Shown: positions 1 to 10,008 of the stretch, one piece after another
How positions within the stretch are numbered: position 1 is the stretch's first letter
Layout of the letters: each line of letters begins with the position of its first letter
Assembly (NCBI GenBank): GCA_015069695.1
Contig: JADCRZ010000037.1
Coordinates: forward strand, 1-61,018
Source: Williamsia sp.
GTDB taxonomy: Bacteria > Bacteroidota > Bacteroidia > Chitinophagales > Chitinophagaceae
Reading direction: 5' to 3'
DNA length: 61,018 bases
Notes under the pieces: model-generated
What the model saw: the letters and a program-made list of their open reading frames with translations, nothing else
Told to the model about the DNA's origin: nothing
The model's database searches: none
Position numbers and translations under genes: made by a program

Positions 1-100
1 ATTGTAGTGGTTCAATCATCAAGCCAGTAAAGTCCTTGCCAGCAAGCTGATCAATCTACTACAATCCCCGCATCCCTCCCATCCTGTAAATCATGGTTCA
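1..100. repeat. Dispersed inverted repeat, copy A (cut by window edge)
   Basis: The right arm is complete at 61-100 and ends in ATCCTGTAAATCATGGTTCA. The inner end of the left arm is visible as ATTGTAGT at 1-8, which pairs with ACTACAAT at 58-65, so the rest of the left arm lies outside the window. The loop carries GCAAGCTGATCAAT at 42-55, the reverse complement of a motif in the copy near 50.8 kb. It sits just downstream of the susD-like gene that ends at 112, where it could fold in the transcript. Function unknown. Confidence 0.7.
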
Positions 101-111
101 AGACGAGAACA

Positions 112-1983
112 TTACTTCGTCGGAATGGTGTCCAACGCCGCAATGTTGGTTGCATAGCCTGTGTATCCTTTATTTTGATTTATGTGTCCATTTGTGTTCG
201 ACTGGATTGAAGCGGTCGGAACAGGCCAGAGTGTGTGATAAGGACTGATGGTGTACTTGTCGCCATGGTTGGTTACGATCCCCAATCTGTAGAAATTGTT
301 TTTGGCGATCACGCGATCATATAAATAATTATCGTCGGAGAAATTATCCAGTTTGTAAACTTTGCCGTTCTCTGCCATTTTACCTGTTTTGGCAAATAAG
401 AAGGAGATGCGGGTGAGCTCGGTTTTGCGGGGCTCTTCGAAATACAATTCCCGGCCTCTTTCGTCCAAGATGGTGCTCATGTTTACCTGGGCTGCAGTGA
501 TAGGCGCGCAACCCGCGCGGGTTCTGATCTGGTTGATGTCGGCAGCTGCATTGGCCAGGTCACCCTTCCAGAAATAGGCTTCTGCACGCAGCAGGTATGT
601 TTCGGCGAGGCGGAACACATACCAGTCTGAATGACCACCGGTCATGGGTGAATTTTCAAAGTCCGGTATAAAGATCTTGTACTGGGGCCATCCATAGTAG
701 CTCCGGATGGTGTCGGTACACAACAGGCCGCCAGCGCTGTTGCGCAGCTGAACATTCTTTAAATAGTTGGCATCATTGCCGGTCTTTAAACCGCCATCGT
801 TGTAAAGAATGTCTTCCATGTTCATCCAGTTGCCTTTTGCATGCCTGAGATCGTTCGGGTCGGTCCATAGCTCATACTGGTGGTAGTTGCTGGGGCGCGA
901 TCTTCCGATGCCGCGGCCATAATAATTGGATTGAATAAACTCCACGCTCAGCTGGTCACTGGTGCCTTTTTTCCCGCTGGGGGTATTGATATTAGATCCC
1001 CATAAAGGCACTGCCTGGCGCATAATGGTCATCCCTCCATCAAAGCCTCCGTCACCAAACCGGTCGATGATCATATACAATCCTTCTTTGTTGGCGGCGA
1101 TCGACTTGTTTTCCGGACGATGAAGATCCCAGATCACATTGTGGGGCAGTACGATGGGCGTAATCGTTCCGGGCGCAAAAGTAACGGGTGCAGCTGAAGA
1201 GCCAAACGGGGCCCGCATCAGGCTGTATGTGCTTCCATTGATGACACTGCTGGATGAAGCAATTGCCGCATCGAAGTTGCCCAATGCCAGGTTTACTTTT
1301 GTAAGCAGGTGAGCGACCGCTCCCTTGGTAACTTCTCCCTTGTTAACGTTGTCTGTACACCATACCACGGCAGAGTCGAGGTCAGTCTTTATTTTCCGAA
1401 GGATGACTTCTCGTTTGGTTGAGTAAAAATCAAGCTTGGGGGTCGTTATTTCATTCATGATGGCCGGAACATCTCCGAACTGGTTGGTGAGCCGGTAGTA
1501 CCGCATGGCCCGCTGAAAAAGAGCAGAACCAAGGATCTGGTTTCTTTCTGCTACGGATGCATATTTCGCATCGTCGATCCTTGAGATCACGGTGTTGGCA
1601 TACTTGATCCCCCGGTATGCCTCCAGCCAATAATAATATATCTTATTATGGTCATCATCATTGGCATATACCAGGTCGGGTGTAATCTGCAGGTTCAGGT
1701 TCTGCGCCGGGCCCGATTTGTCCGTAATGCCTTCAACCGTCATATCGGTAAAAAGCATTTCTGTCAGGATGGGTGGATTGCCTCCGTAATATTCGATCCT
1801 TGAATTCCTGGAACAGGCCACCAGGGCGGCTTTCATGGCCGCTGCGTCCACGTATGTCAACGTGGGCTCATAAAATGACAAGGGTTTGGGCGTAAGGTAC
1901 TCTCTTTTACAACTTGTGAGGCCGACAATCAATCCGCCAACAAGCAATAATACAAGCAGAACTTTTCTTTCAATCGTTTTCAT
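112..1983 (-). CDS. RagB/SusD family nutrient-uptake outer-membrane lipoprotein
   Basis: SusD-like proteins are surface-exposed lipoproteins that cap a SusC channel and bind the glycan or other nutrient it imports. The protein has 623 residues, on the long side for the family. Residues 1-25 form a lipoprotein signal with lipobox LTSC (Cys25). The body shows the helical TPR-like pattern of SusD, and near the C terminus RAEAYFWKGDLANAAADIN followed by IRTRAG and ILDERGRELYFEE is typical of the C-terminal SusD domain. It starts 22 bp after the susC-like gene and is surely co-transcribed with it. The substrate cannot be told from sequence. Confidence 0.93.
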   Translation of the reverse strand: MKTIERKVLLVLLLVGGLIVGLTSCKREYLTPKPLSFYEPTLTYVDAAAMKAALVACSRNSRIEYYGGNPPILTEMLFTDMTVEGITDKSGPAQNLNLQITPDLVYANDDDHNKIYYYWLEAYRGIKYANTVISRIDDAKYASVAERNQILGSALFQRAMRYYRLTNQFGDVPAIMNEITTPKLDFYSTKREVILRKIKTDLDSAVVWCTDNVNKGEVTKGAVAHLLTKVNLALGNFDAAIASSSSVINGSTYSLMRAPFGSSAAPVTFAPGTITPIVLPHNVIWDLHRPENKSIAANKEGLYMIIDRFGDGGFDGGMTIMRQAVPLWGSNINTPSGKKGTSDQLSVEFIQSNYYGRGIGRSRPSNYHQYELWTDPNDLRHAKGNWMNMEDILYNDGGLKTGNDANYLKNVQLRNSAGGLLCTDTIRSYYGWPQYKIFIPDFENSPMTGGHSDWYVFRLAETYLLRAEAYFWKGDLANAAADINQIRTRAGCAPITAAQVNMSTILDERGRELYFEEPRKTELTRISFLFAKTGKMAENGKVYKLDNFSDDNYLYDRVIAKNNFYRLGIVTNHGDKYTISPYHTLWPVPTASIQSNTNGHINQNKGYTGYATNIAALDTIPTK

Positions 1984-2005
1984 TTCTTTCAGTTGAAAGT
2001 TTATA

Positions 2006-5000
2006 TTAAAAAGTAATGTTTATTCCCATTGAATAATAACGGGGAGGGATAGCTGTAGAGATAGCTCCGTCGCTTGCCCTGTTCCTGAATTCAGGGTCCC
2101 AGAAAGTCCAGTCAGGTGCATACAAGCCTGCATTTGTCACATTCACATACACCTTCAGGCTTTCGAGTTTGGCTTTCTGCAGCGCTTGCTTGGGAAAGTT
2201 GTAGCCCAATGCAACTGTATTCAGGCGGATGAAGGACGCATCCCTGTAAACGCTATAGCTGGCGCTTCCGTTGCTGGAAAAAAGACGGGCATAGTCGTTG
2301 ACCGGGTTGGTTTCAGTCCAGTAAGGAAACTTGTAAGAGTTCTGCCTGTCCGGAAATCCGGAGTTGTTCTTTGCGAGGTTGAAATCAGTCATTTGTCCCC
2401 AGACAGAATACAGCATGAAAGAAAAGTCGAAATTTTTCAGGAAGGTAAACTCGTTTCTTAAGGTCCATTGAAATTTCGGATTTCTGGAACCCAGGAACTG
2501 GCGGTCGGCATCTGAATATTTGCCATCCCCATTTACGTCTTCTACTTTAAAGTCGCCAGGGAAAACACCGTATTTGGCAGCAGCGTCCTTGTCACTTGTC
2601 TGCCATACGCCCAACACTTTCTGATCCCATATTGCATTGATGTCGTGCCCGATAAACCACCTGTTGGTAACATCATCCCTTTCTTGCTGCCCGGTCACCC
2701 TTCCTGTAGCCGGATCCACTACGTTAACGGGCCCATACAGGTGAACAATCTTGTTCCTGTTTAAAGAAAAGTTGGCAGTGGTTCTCCAGGAAAAATTCCG
2801 TCCGCTGATATTCGTACTGTTCAGGCTGATCTCGATCCCTTTGTTGTCTACCTGTCCGAGGTTGGACAGGATATTGCTGAAGCCTGTCAGATCAGGGAGA
2901 GCCCGGCTGATCAGCAGATCCTTTGTTTCTTTCTTGTATACATCTACAGAGCCGGTCAGCCTGTTTTCCAGCACGGCAAAATCCACTCCCAGGTTGATCG
3001 CTTCTGTTTTCTCCCATTTCAGGTTTGGATTGGCCATCCGGTTTACATAGAGCTGAGAAACCAGTACGGTGGTTCCGGTGGGCGTAATAAACTGGTATTT
3101 TCCTGTTGTCAGGTCTGACAGTGCCAGGTACCGGCCGATGTCGCGGTTTCCGTTCTGGCCGTAGGATACACGCAGCTTTGCATAGTTGAGCCACTTAACT
3201 GAATGCAACGCTTTTTCATCTGAGAGCACCCAGCCAAGCGCCAGGGCAGGGAAGGTGGCCCGTGGATTTCCGATGCCAAAAGCCGAGTAGCCATCGCGGC
3301 GGATAGAGGCTGTAAGAATGTATTTCTGGTTGTAAGCGTAATTCAACCTGGCCATCAGGGCATCACCCGTGCTGTACTGGTCATCGCTGCTGATGATCGG
3401 TTTGATGCCTGCACCAATATTATGATAGCTTAATTTGTCGTTGGGGGTAAATCCTTCATTGTCCATCTGCTCGCGCCACGACTGGAATTTTTCAGCATTT
3501 GCAAGCAGGGTAACATCAAACTGGTGCTGGCCAAAGGTTTTGTTCCACTTCAGCAGGTTATCGACCTGCCAGTTGTAAGATGTTTGTGTTGTTCTTGTAG
3601 CAACTCCTCCTCTTACAGATACCCTGAAATCCTTGGCAGACTGCCCGTTGAAGTAACGGTAAAATTCAAAGTTGGGGGTAAAGTTTACCTGGTAAGAAAA
3701 GCCGTATCCCAAGTCACCTTTTGCATACAGGCTTCCAAATAAGGTGTTGTAGCGTTGGAGTCTTGTTTGATATACATTGTCAAGGAAAGGGTTTGTATTA
3801 TTTCCAACATCATCGTTCGGGCTATCACGCAAGGTGACTCCATCAGCCTTGTATATTTCCCCATAAGGAGAAGCATTCACCATTTGTCCCCAGTTGTATG
3901 GAATCTGGCTTTCATCCCTGTCTGCAAACTGCATGTTCACACCTACGATCGCGTATTTTGCAATTTTGGCTTCCAGGTTCATGCGGATGCGGGCGATCTG
4001 ATAATCATCACCCTTTATTACACCTTTGTTGTTGGTGTAGTTTGCCGACAGATAGTAAGATACATCATCCCGCTTGTTGGCTACGCTCACGGTATGATCC
4101 TGGCGCAAACCCTTCTGGAACATCAGGCTGTACCAGTCGATCGTTTTTCCTTTTTTATAGTTGTCGCGTTCAATGGCCAGTAACTTAAGCCGTGTCAGCC
4201 AGATGTCGATCGGGTCGCCTTGCGAGTTGTCGTAGGCTTTCCACTGGTCAACGGTGAGGGTTGAGGGCAGTGTTCTGGGATCGTCGAACTGGTAAGGCTT
4301 GTGGTTTACGTTGATGCTGTTCAACACTTGGGTACGCCAGGCAACAAATCCGGGTCCGTCATAAAGTGGTTCGTTCATCGCCAGCTCACCATAGCCAATA
4401 TTGGAATTAACCGTGATCAGGGGCTTGCCTCTGGAGCCTTTTTTGGTGGTAATCAGCACAATGCCGCTGGCAGCTTTCGCTCCGTACACGGCTGTAGAGC
4501 TCGCATCTTTCAGTACATCGATCGTGGCAATGTCATTGGGGTTGATGTCGCTCAGGGCACCGGGATAAATGACGCCATCCAACACGATCAGGGGTGTTGT
4601 TCCTGCATTGATAGAGGTTCTGCCCCTGATCTGCAGATCGCCACCGCCTTTTGCAGACGCAGAGTTGATCTGGGAGATGTTCATACCCGGCACATTTCCC
4701 CGCAGGGCATCCTGTACACTCTGGGGGTTTTCATTTTCAAGCTGGGTTACTTTTACCTGCGACACGGCGCCGGTAAGGTCTTTCTTTGATTGGGTGCCAT
4801 AGCCTACAACCACCACTTCATTCAAGTTGGAAGCCTGTTCCTGCAGAATAATGTTCAGCACATTGCCCAGCCCTTTGGCAGAAACTTCCTGGGTCGCATA
4901 CCCGGTATAGGTAAATACAAGCGTGGTTTTGTCTGATACGCCCCGGAGCGAGTACCTGCCATCAGCAGCGGTTACAACACCGGTAGAAGTGCCTTTGATC

Positions 5001-5191
5001 GTAATGGAAACCCCCGCCAGCGGAACATTTTTGTTGTCTGTGATTTGCCCGTTCACGGTACGGGGCGGAACAGCGGGGTTCCCGACCTGGAAGAAATGGG
5101 CTGTACGGATTGTTTTTTCATGTGCGCTCATCACGGCTGGCAGCAAGAGCAGTGCCCAGCACGCAAAAAGCAATCGTTTGCGTGAATGCAT
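2006..5191 (-). CDS. SusC/RagA family TonB-linked outer-membrane protein
   Basis: This is a TonB-dependent outer-membrane channel of 1061 residues that imports a nutrient captured by its SusD partner. A signal peptide covers about residues 1-23. It is followed by a carboxypeptidase-regulatory-like domain (VNGQITDNKNVPLAGVSI), the TonB-box-like VVVVGYGTQ, and the plug with GRTSINAGTTPLIVLDG and DIATIDVLKDASSTAVYG. The rest is a long beta-barrel ending in an aromatic-rich strand (PRYYSMGINITF). It is the first gene of a susC-susD pair on the minus strand. No sigma/anti-sigma or hybrid two-component regulator is seen next to it. Confidence 0.95.
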   Translation of the reverse strand: MHSRKRLLFACWALLLLPAVMSAHEKTIRTAHFFQVGNPAVPPRTVNGQITDNKNVPLAGVSITIKGTSTGVVTAADGRYSLRGVSDKTTLVFTYTGYATQEVSAKGLGNVLNIILQEQASNLNEVVVVGYGTQSKKDLTGAVSQVKVTQLENENPQSVQDALRGNVPGMNISQINSASAKGGGDLQIRGRTSINAGTTPLIVLDGVIYPGALSDINPNDIATIDVLKDASSTAVYGAKAASGIVLITTKKGSRGKPLITVNSNIGYGELAMNEPLYDGPGFVAWRTQVLNSINVNHKPYQFDDPRTLPSTLTVDQWKAYDNSQGDPIDIWLTRLKLLAIERDNYKKGKTIDWYSLMFQKGLRQDHTVSVANKRDDVSYYLSANYTNNKGVIKGDDYQIARIRMNLEAKIAKYAIVGVNMQFADRDESQIPYNWGQMVNASPYGEIYKADGVTLRDSPNDDVGNNTNPFLDNVYQTRLQRYNTLFGSLYAKGDLGYGFSYQVNFTPNFEFYRYFNGQSAKDFRVSVRGGVATRTTQTSYNWQVDNLLKWNKTFGQHQFDVTLLANAEKFQSWREQMDNEGFTPNDKLSYHNIGAGIKPIISSDDQYSTGDALMARLNYAYNQKYILTASIRRDGYSAFGIGNPRATFPALALGWVLSDEKALHSVKWLNYAKLRVSYGQNGNRDIGRYLALSDLTTGKYQFITPTGTTVLVSQLYVNRMANPNLKWEKTEAINLGVDFAVLENRLTGSVDVYKKETKDLLISRALPDLTGFSNILSNLGQVDNKGIEISLNSTNISGRNFSWRTTANFSLNRNKIVHLYGPVNVVDPATGRVTGQQERDDVTNRWFIGHDINAIWDQKVLGVWQTSDKDAAAKYGVFPGDFKVEDVNGDGKYSDADRQFLGSRNPKFQWTLRNEFTFLKNFDFSFMLYSVWGQMTDFNLAKNNSGFPDRQNSYKFPYWTETNPVNDYARLFSSNGSASYSVYRDASFIRLNTVALGYNFPKQALQKAKLESLKVYVNVTNAGLYAPDWTFWDPEFRNRASDGAISTAIPPRYYSMGINITF

Positions 5192-5432
5192 AAAGGGGAG
5201 AGTTGTAGATTTAGAAAATATGCGTATAGATTAAAAATGGCAACTCATGAGGATACAACAGGCAGTTGAATTCCGGGCTAATGGGATTATACCGAACTAT
5301 ATGGCTTTACAATCTTCTTATGGCGATAAAAATAGTATTATTTTCTCTTTAATTAACAATTTTTTTGCATTTTCAGCAAGGTGTCAGCAGTGCTAAAAAG
5401 ATTTTTCGAGAGAGCGGTTTACAGGACTTCCT

Positions 5433-6656
5433 TTATTTATGTTCTGCCAGGAATTTTTCTGTTTCCTCCCGGTAAACAGCTACATAATGTGTCCGGATAA
5501 GATCAGGTGTGGGCTTTTTCTGCCCCTGGGAAAGCAGGGTGATGAGCCTGGAAGGCTGGGAGGGCATGTGGCAATCTATGCAATTGTTCTTAATACGGTT
5601 GCCTATCCGGGTGGCAAGAGGGCAAAAAGTATGTTGGGCTTCATTGTGGCAAGTCATGCACCGGCTTGAAAAAAGGGCCAGATCATCCCGCTCCTTGGTA
5701 TGCACATTGTGGCAGGAAGAGCAATCCAGCACCTGGCTTTTCCGGAAGCAGGCACTGGCGCGGAGCAGCTGGTATTGATTGCCATGCACATCAATGCTGT
5801 CCATACTGACCTTGGTTGTGTCTGGATTGAAATAATGGTTGAGCGGTGAGCCGGGCTGAAAACTGAATGTTGATTGCCGTGCAGGGGTGATGCCGGCATG
5901 ACAAAGGGCGCAGAGCTCTGTCTTGTTTTGCCTGCTTCCATTTTTGATAGAACTGATAAAACGCCCTTCCCGCTCCTGCGGATGCTGCTGGTGAAAATCT
6001 GCATGGTGGGCAGCCGGTCCATGGCAGCGTTCACAATCGATTCCGTATACAAGTCTGTTTTTGTCAAAATGATCAACCAGGCGGGAGTTAGCAGCACTGG
6101 TAGCTGTGGTTGGAATAAAGGAGGCATGGCATTCAAAACAACGAACCGGAATGTTCCGGTCGAACCTGACCTGGTGGGCCGGGTAGTTGGGACTGTTCAC
6201 CCAGCTGCCGGCCTGCACGGAGTAGGATACAGGAAGCTGAAATACCTGGTCGCCCTTCCAATATAAGTATGTCTGCGCTTTTCTGCCGGAGCCTACTACA
6301 ATGTCGAACCGTTCTGCCTGCTTCAGCGTATCATGTGCATAGCCCTCCTGGTAAAATCCGGTTGCTTTTTGTTGCATCCGTACTGTTAACCCCGTATGAT
6401 AAACAAAGTGATTTAGATCTTCGGCAAAGCTGCCCCTGATGCTTTGGCGCGAAGCAGGACGGGTGCTGGCAGCATGTGCTGTATTTATGTATGATTGATA
6501 AATTTCCCGGTGGCAATCCGCGCATCTTTGTGAACCAGCATACGCACTTCCGCGCGGATCATGGCTCCGCGCGGGTTCCTGCAGGCATTGGGAGAACAGG
6601 AAGATAAAACAACACAAGCCTGCTGCAATCCAAAAGGGACGCCCCGATTTTTTCAT
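5433..6656 (-). CDS. Multihaem (seven CxxCH) c-type cytochrome
   Basis: The 407-residue protein has seven haem-c motifs: CADCH (45-49), CFECH, CERCH, CALCH, CSSCH, CMTCH and CIDCH, spread over the whole length, so it is an exported electron carrier or multihaem reductase. The N terminus is a hydrophobic signal with a possible relaxed lipobox (FSQC, Cys24), which would anchor it to a membrane. The pattern recalls the cytochrome c554/c-prime class, but I cannot assign a reaction. It lies upstream of the first susC-like gene in the same direction with a 241-bp AT-rich gap, so co-transcription is uncertain. Upstream it is divergent from the second susC-like gene. Confidence 0.85.
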   Translation of the reverse strand: MKKSGRPFWIAAGLCCFIFLFSQCLQEPARSHDPRGSAYAGSQRCADCHREIYQSYINTAHAASTRPASRQSIRGSFAEDLNHFVYHTGLTVRMQQKATGFYQEGYAHDTLKQAERFDIVVGSGRKAQTYLYWKGDQVFQLPVSYSVQAGSWVNSPNYPAHQVRFDRNIPVRCFECHASFIPTTATSAANSRLVDHFDKNRLVYGIDCERCHGPAAHHADFHQQHPQEREGRFISSIKNGSRQNKTELCALCHAGITPARQSTFSFQPGSPLNHYFNPDTTKVSMDSIDVHGNQYQLLRASACFRKSQVLDCSSCHNVHTKERDDLALFSSRCMTCHNEAQHTFCPLATRIGNRIKNNCIDCHMPSQPSRLITLLSQGQKKPTPDLIRTHYVAVYREETEKFLAEHK

Positions 6657-6963
6657 ATAGGTAGATTAGAAGGTCTGCTTACCAGTTGATGCTTTTGTTA
6701 ACAGGTAAAAAGTTCTTGCCATTGGATGGAAATTTACACAACCAGCAAATTAAAACAGCAGCCGGGAAAGGGGTTTGCTTTTCTTTACTGATACTGCACC
6801 GATTTTGAGCAGTGGGTATTTTTTGATAAGAACACAGCTCTGCAGGTTAACGAACGGTTAATTTTAGTAAAGAGCCGGATAATACATAGGATAAGCCCCA
6901 CAGGAGACAAAATTACCTTTATGCCGGGTCAAAATCCTATTCATTATTAAACAAGCTGGCTGT
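6657..6963. promoter_or_regulatory. Divergent intergenic region, cytochrome / second susC
   Basis: This 307-bp stretch holds the start regions of two divergent genes. On the plus strand TACCTTTA at 6914-6921 is one base off the Bacteroidota -7 consensus TAnnTTTG, 43 bp before the susC start. TTAAC at 6847-6851 and GTTAA at 6857-6861 form a small inverted repeat that could bind a regulator; this is weak. No gene is seen. Confidence 0.35.
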
Positions 6964-9900
6964 ATGCGGAAACCTTTACATCTGCCGGGAAAACAATTGC
7001 TTTTTCCCCTTTTCCTGCTTTTTTCCATGATCTTTTTTTATCATCCTGTCCTGGCTCAAACTGATACAAAAACAATTACGGGAACCGTCCGCAACCAAAC
7101 CGATGAACCGCTTGATGGAGCTACCATCAGCGCCAAAGGGACTACGGTAAGTACCCTTTCAGATGCCAAGGGAAATTTCAGCATCCGGGTTCCTGCAAGG
7201 GCCAGAACACTGGTGGTAAGCTATGTGGGACAAGAGCCGATCGAAGTAAGCATAGAGGGCCAGAACAATGTGAACGTAAGCTTTAAATCTGCCGGCAATA
7301 CGCTGAACGATGTGGTAGTGGTAGGTTATGGTACCCAGAAAAAAACAGAGGTAACCAGCGCTATATCCAGTGTAAAATCAGAAAGCTTTACAAAAGGATT
7401 TGCCCGCGACCCCGGTCAGCTGATCCAGGGAAAGGTAGCTGGTATCGCCATTGGAACCATCAGCGGTAACCCCAATGCCAACACGCAGATATCGCTGCGC
7501 GGTGTTTCCAGCGTATTGGCCGGTACAAGCCCGCTCATCCTGATAGACGGTATTCCCGGGTCCCTGAACTCGGTAGCCCCTGAAGACATTGAATCGATCG
7601 ATGTGTTGAAAGACGGCTCCGCCGCTGCGATCTATGGAACAAGGGGTACCAATGGTGTGATCCTGATTACAACGGTGAAGAGAAGGGGGGGCAGCAGACC
7701 GCCCACCATTGCTTACAGCGGTTATTTCAGCTACCAGCAGATAGCCAAGCGCATGGAATTTTTAACGGCTGATGATTACCGCCGGCTCATCAGCCAGGGC
7801 GTAAAAGGATTTAACCAAAACCTGGATCCAACAAAGGGCGGCTACAGCACAGTGGCGGGAACCAACGATGATTATGGCGCTAACACCGACTGGTTCAAGC
7901 AAGTTACCCAGGAGCCGCTCAGCCATACACACAACCTCACCCTGCAAGGCGGTACCGGACAAACAAACTATACAGCTTCGCTCAATTACCGCGATTGGGA
8001 AGGTATTTTCAAACGGTCGAACAACCACCAGGTTACAGCGCGGCTGGATGTAAATCATTCTATGTGGGACGGCAAGCTAAAATTCAACGCCAATATTATT
8101 AACCGCACCCGGAAATATTTTTCCGGTCCGGATTACAACTGGATCTACCGCCAGGCGCTGATCCGCAACCCGACCGAACCGGTATACACCAATACGGGTG
8201 CCTGGTACGAGCGGGATGTTTATATGTATGTAAATCCGCTCCGCCTGATCCAGGAAGTGTCTGGTGAAACCCGGGTGCAGGATATGCGCATCAGCGGAAG
8301 CGCCATTCTTTCTCCCATAAAAGACCTGAACTTCAAAGTGCTGTTTGCAGAAAACAAAGCCAATACCCTTACCGGTTACGCTGAAACTTTTAACTATTCT
8401 TCCACCAACGGCAGAAGAGGCTATGCTTCCAGAAGCGAAGGGTTAGACAGGGATGACCTGCTGGAAATAACAGGAGATTACACCAAGAATATCAATGACC
8501 ATCATTTCACCGTACTGGGTGGTTATAGCTACCAATATGTGGTTTCAGAAGGATTCAATGCAAACAATTCAAACTTCCCGACAGACCAGTATACTTACAA
8601 CAGGCTACAGGCCGGGGATGCGCTAACGATGCAAAATGCAGCCGTGGGCATGAACAGCAACAAAAATGATTCAAAGCTGATCGGCTTTTTTGGAAGGATC
8701 AACTATAACTTCAGATCAAAATACCTGGTGATGGCCAGTTTGCGCCATGAGGGTTCTTCCCGTTATGGAGCAAACTACAAGTACGGTGATTTCCCGGGTG
8801 TTTCTCTCGGCTGGAGGATCAACAACGAAGAGTTCATGAAGAGCGTTACATTCGTAAATGACCTGAAATTAAGAGGTGGTTATGGTGTAACAGGTACCAA
8901 CCCGGTTTCTTCTTATCAGTCTTTGGTTATCCTGAGCTATGGCAGCCGCTTCCTGTACAACGGAAACTGGATCCAGCAGATCGCGCCTTCAAGCAATCCC
9001 AACCCGGATCTGCGCTGGGAAAGAAAACAGGAGTTGAACCTGGGTGTTGACTTCTCGCTGTTTAAAAGCCGGATCTCCGGTAGTATAGACCTGTACAGAC
9101 GCGTTACAAAAGACATGCTGTACAACTACAGTGTTCCTACACCGCCTTACCTGTTCAGCACCATCCTGGCCAATGTTGGTTCCATGGAAAACAAGGGACT
9201 TGAAATACTGGTGAACGCCGCACCTGTGCAGACAAAGAATTTTGACTGGAATTCAAACCTGACTTTCTCCACCAACAAAAACAAGCTGGTAACCCTTTCC
9301 AATACCCTGTTCCAGACTTCGCTGAACTACTTCACCGCAGGTGGTACGGGCGAGCCCATCCAGACCTACACACACAGGGTTTACATCGGTCAGCCGATCG
9401 GATTGTTCTATGGCTGGAAGTCGATCGACATTGCAGCTGATTCTACCTGGATCATCCAGGGTGCGGACGGCAAACCCAAATCAGTGAAAAACGGCAATGA
9501 AACCGACAAACAGATCCTGGGTAACGGTATTCCCAAATACATCGCCGGCTGGAACAATACCTTCCGGTACAAGAACTGGGATCTGAGCATAAACCTGCGC
9601 GGCGCATTTGGCTTCAAGATCCTCAACCTGCAAAAGATGTATTACGCCAACCCCAAGATCAACCAGTACAACATGCTCAAGTCAGCATTTGATCCGGTGT
9701 ACAACAAAACGCCTATCTACACTGATCTTGCCTATGTTTCCTATTACATAGAGCCGGGTGATTATGTAAAGATCGACAACGTAAGTCTCGGCTATGCCTT
9801 GCCGTTAAAGAACAACAAGTATATCAAAACAGCAAGGATATACGTAGCAGGTTTAAACCTGTATACGATCACCAACTATACAGGGGTTGATCCCGAATTA

Positions 9901-9990
9901 AATACCCAAGGGTTTAGCCCGGGTGTTGATGAGCGGGATAAGTATCCGACCACCCGTACGTTCACCATTGGCGCTAATCTTTCTTTTTAA
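6964..9990 (+). CDS. SusC/RagA family TonB-linked outer-membrane protein
   Basis: This is a second TonB-dependent nutrient channel, 1008 residues. It has a signal peptide ending about residue 31 (HPVLAQ), a carboxypeptidase-regulatory-like domain (ITGTVRNQTDEPLDGATI), VVVVGYGTQKKTEVTSAISS, then the plug with GTSPLILIDGIPGSLNSV and DIESIDVLKDGSAAAIYG. The barrel ends in TRTFTIGANLSF. It is followed after 18 bp by its susD-like partner. The two SusC proteins in this window are clearly different in the plug and barrel, so the pairs are not a recent duplication. Confidence 0.95.
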   Translation: MRKPLHLPGKQLLFPLFLLFSMIFFYHPVLAQTDTKTITGTVRNQTDEPLDGATISAKGTTVSTLSDAKGNFSIRVPARARTLVVSYVGQEPIEVSIEGQNNVNVSFKSAGNTLNDVVVVGYGTQKKTEVTSAISSVKSESFTKGFARDPGQLIQGKVAGIAIGTISGNPNANTQISLRGVSSVLAGTSPLILIDGIPGSLNSVAPEDIESIDVLKDGSAAAIYGTRGTNGVILITTVKRRGGSRPPTIAYSGYFSYQQIAKRMEFLTADDYRRLISQGVKGFNQNLDPTKGGYSTVAGTNDDYGANTDWFKQVTQEPLSHTHNLTLQGGTGQTNYTASLNYRDWEGIFKRSNNHQVTARLDVNHSMWDGKLKFNANIINRTRKYFSGPDYNWIYRQALIRNPTEPVYTNTGAWYERDVYMYVNPLRLIQEVSGETRVQDMRISGSAILSPIKDLNFKVLFAENKANTLTGYAETFNYSSTNGRRGYASRSEGLDRDDLLEITGDYTKNINDHHFTVLGGYSYQYVVSEGFNANNSNFPTDQYTYNRLQAGDALTMQNAAVGMNSNKNDSKLIGFFGRINYNFRSKYLVMASLRHEGSSRYGANYKYGDFPGVSLGWRINNEEFMKSVTFVNDLKLRGGYGVTGTNPVSSYQSLVILSYGSRFLYNGNWIQQIAPSSNPNPDLRWERKQELNLGVDFSLFKSRISGSIDLYRRVTKDMLYNYSVPTPPYLFSTILANVGSMENKGLEILVNAAPVQTKNFDWNSNLTFSTNKNKLVTLSNTLFQTSLNYFTAGGTGEPIQTYTHRVYIGQPIGLFYGWKSIDIAADSTWIIQGADGKPKSVKNGNETDKQILGNGIPKYIAGWNNTFRYKNWDLSINLRGAFGFKILNLQKMYYANPKINQYNMLKSAFDPVYNKTPIYTDLAYVSYYIEPGDYVKIDNVSLGYALPLKNNKYIKTARIYVAGLNLYTITNYTGVDPELNTQGFSPGVDERDKYPTTRTFTIGANLSF

Positions 9991-10008
9991 ACTATTAATC
10001 TCTGGTAT

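Noticed and set aside
6847-6861. TTAAC-GTTAA palindrome as a proven operator
   Set aside because: Arms are only 5 bp and such matches arise easily in AT-rich spacers; left as a note in the intergenic entry.
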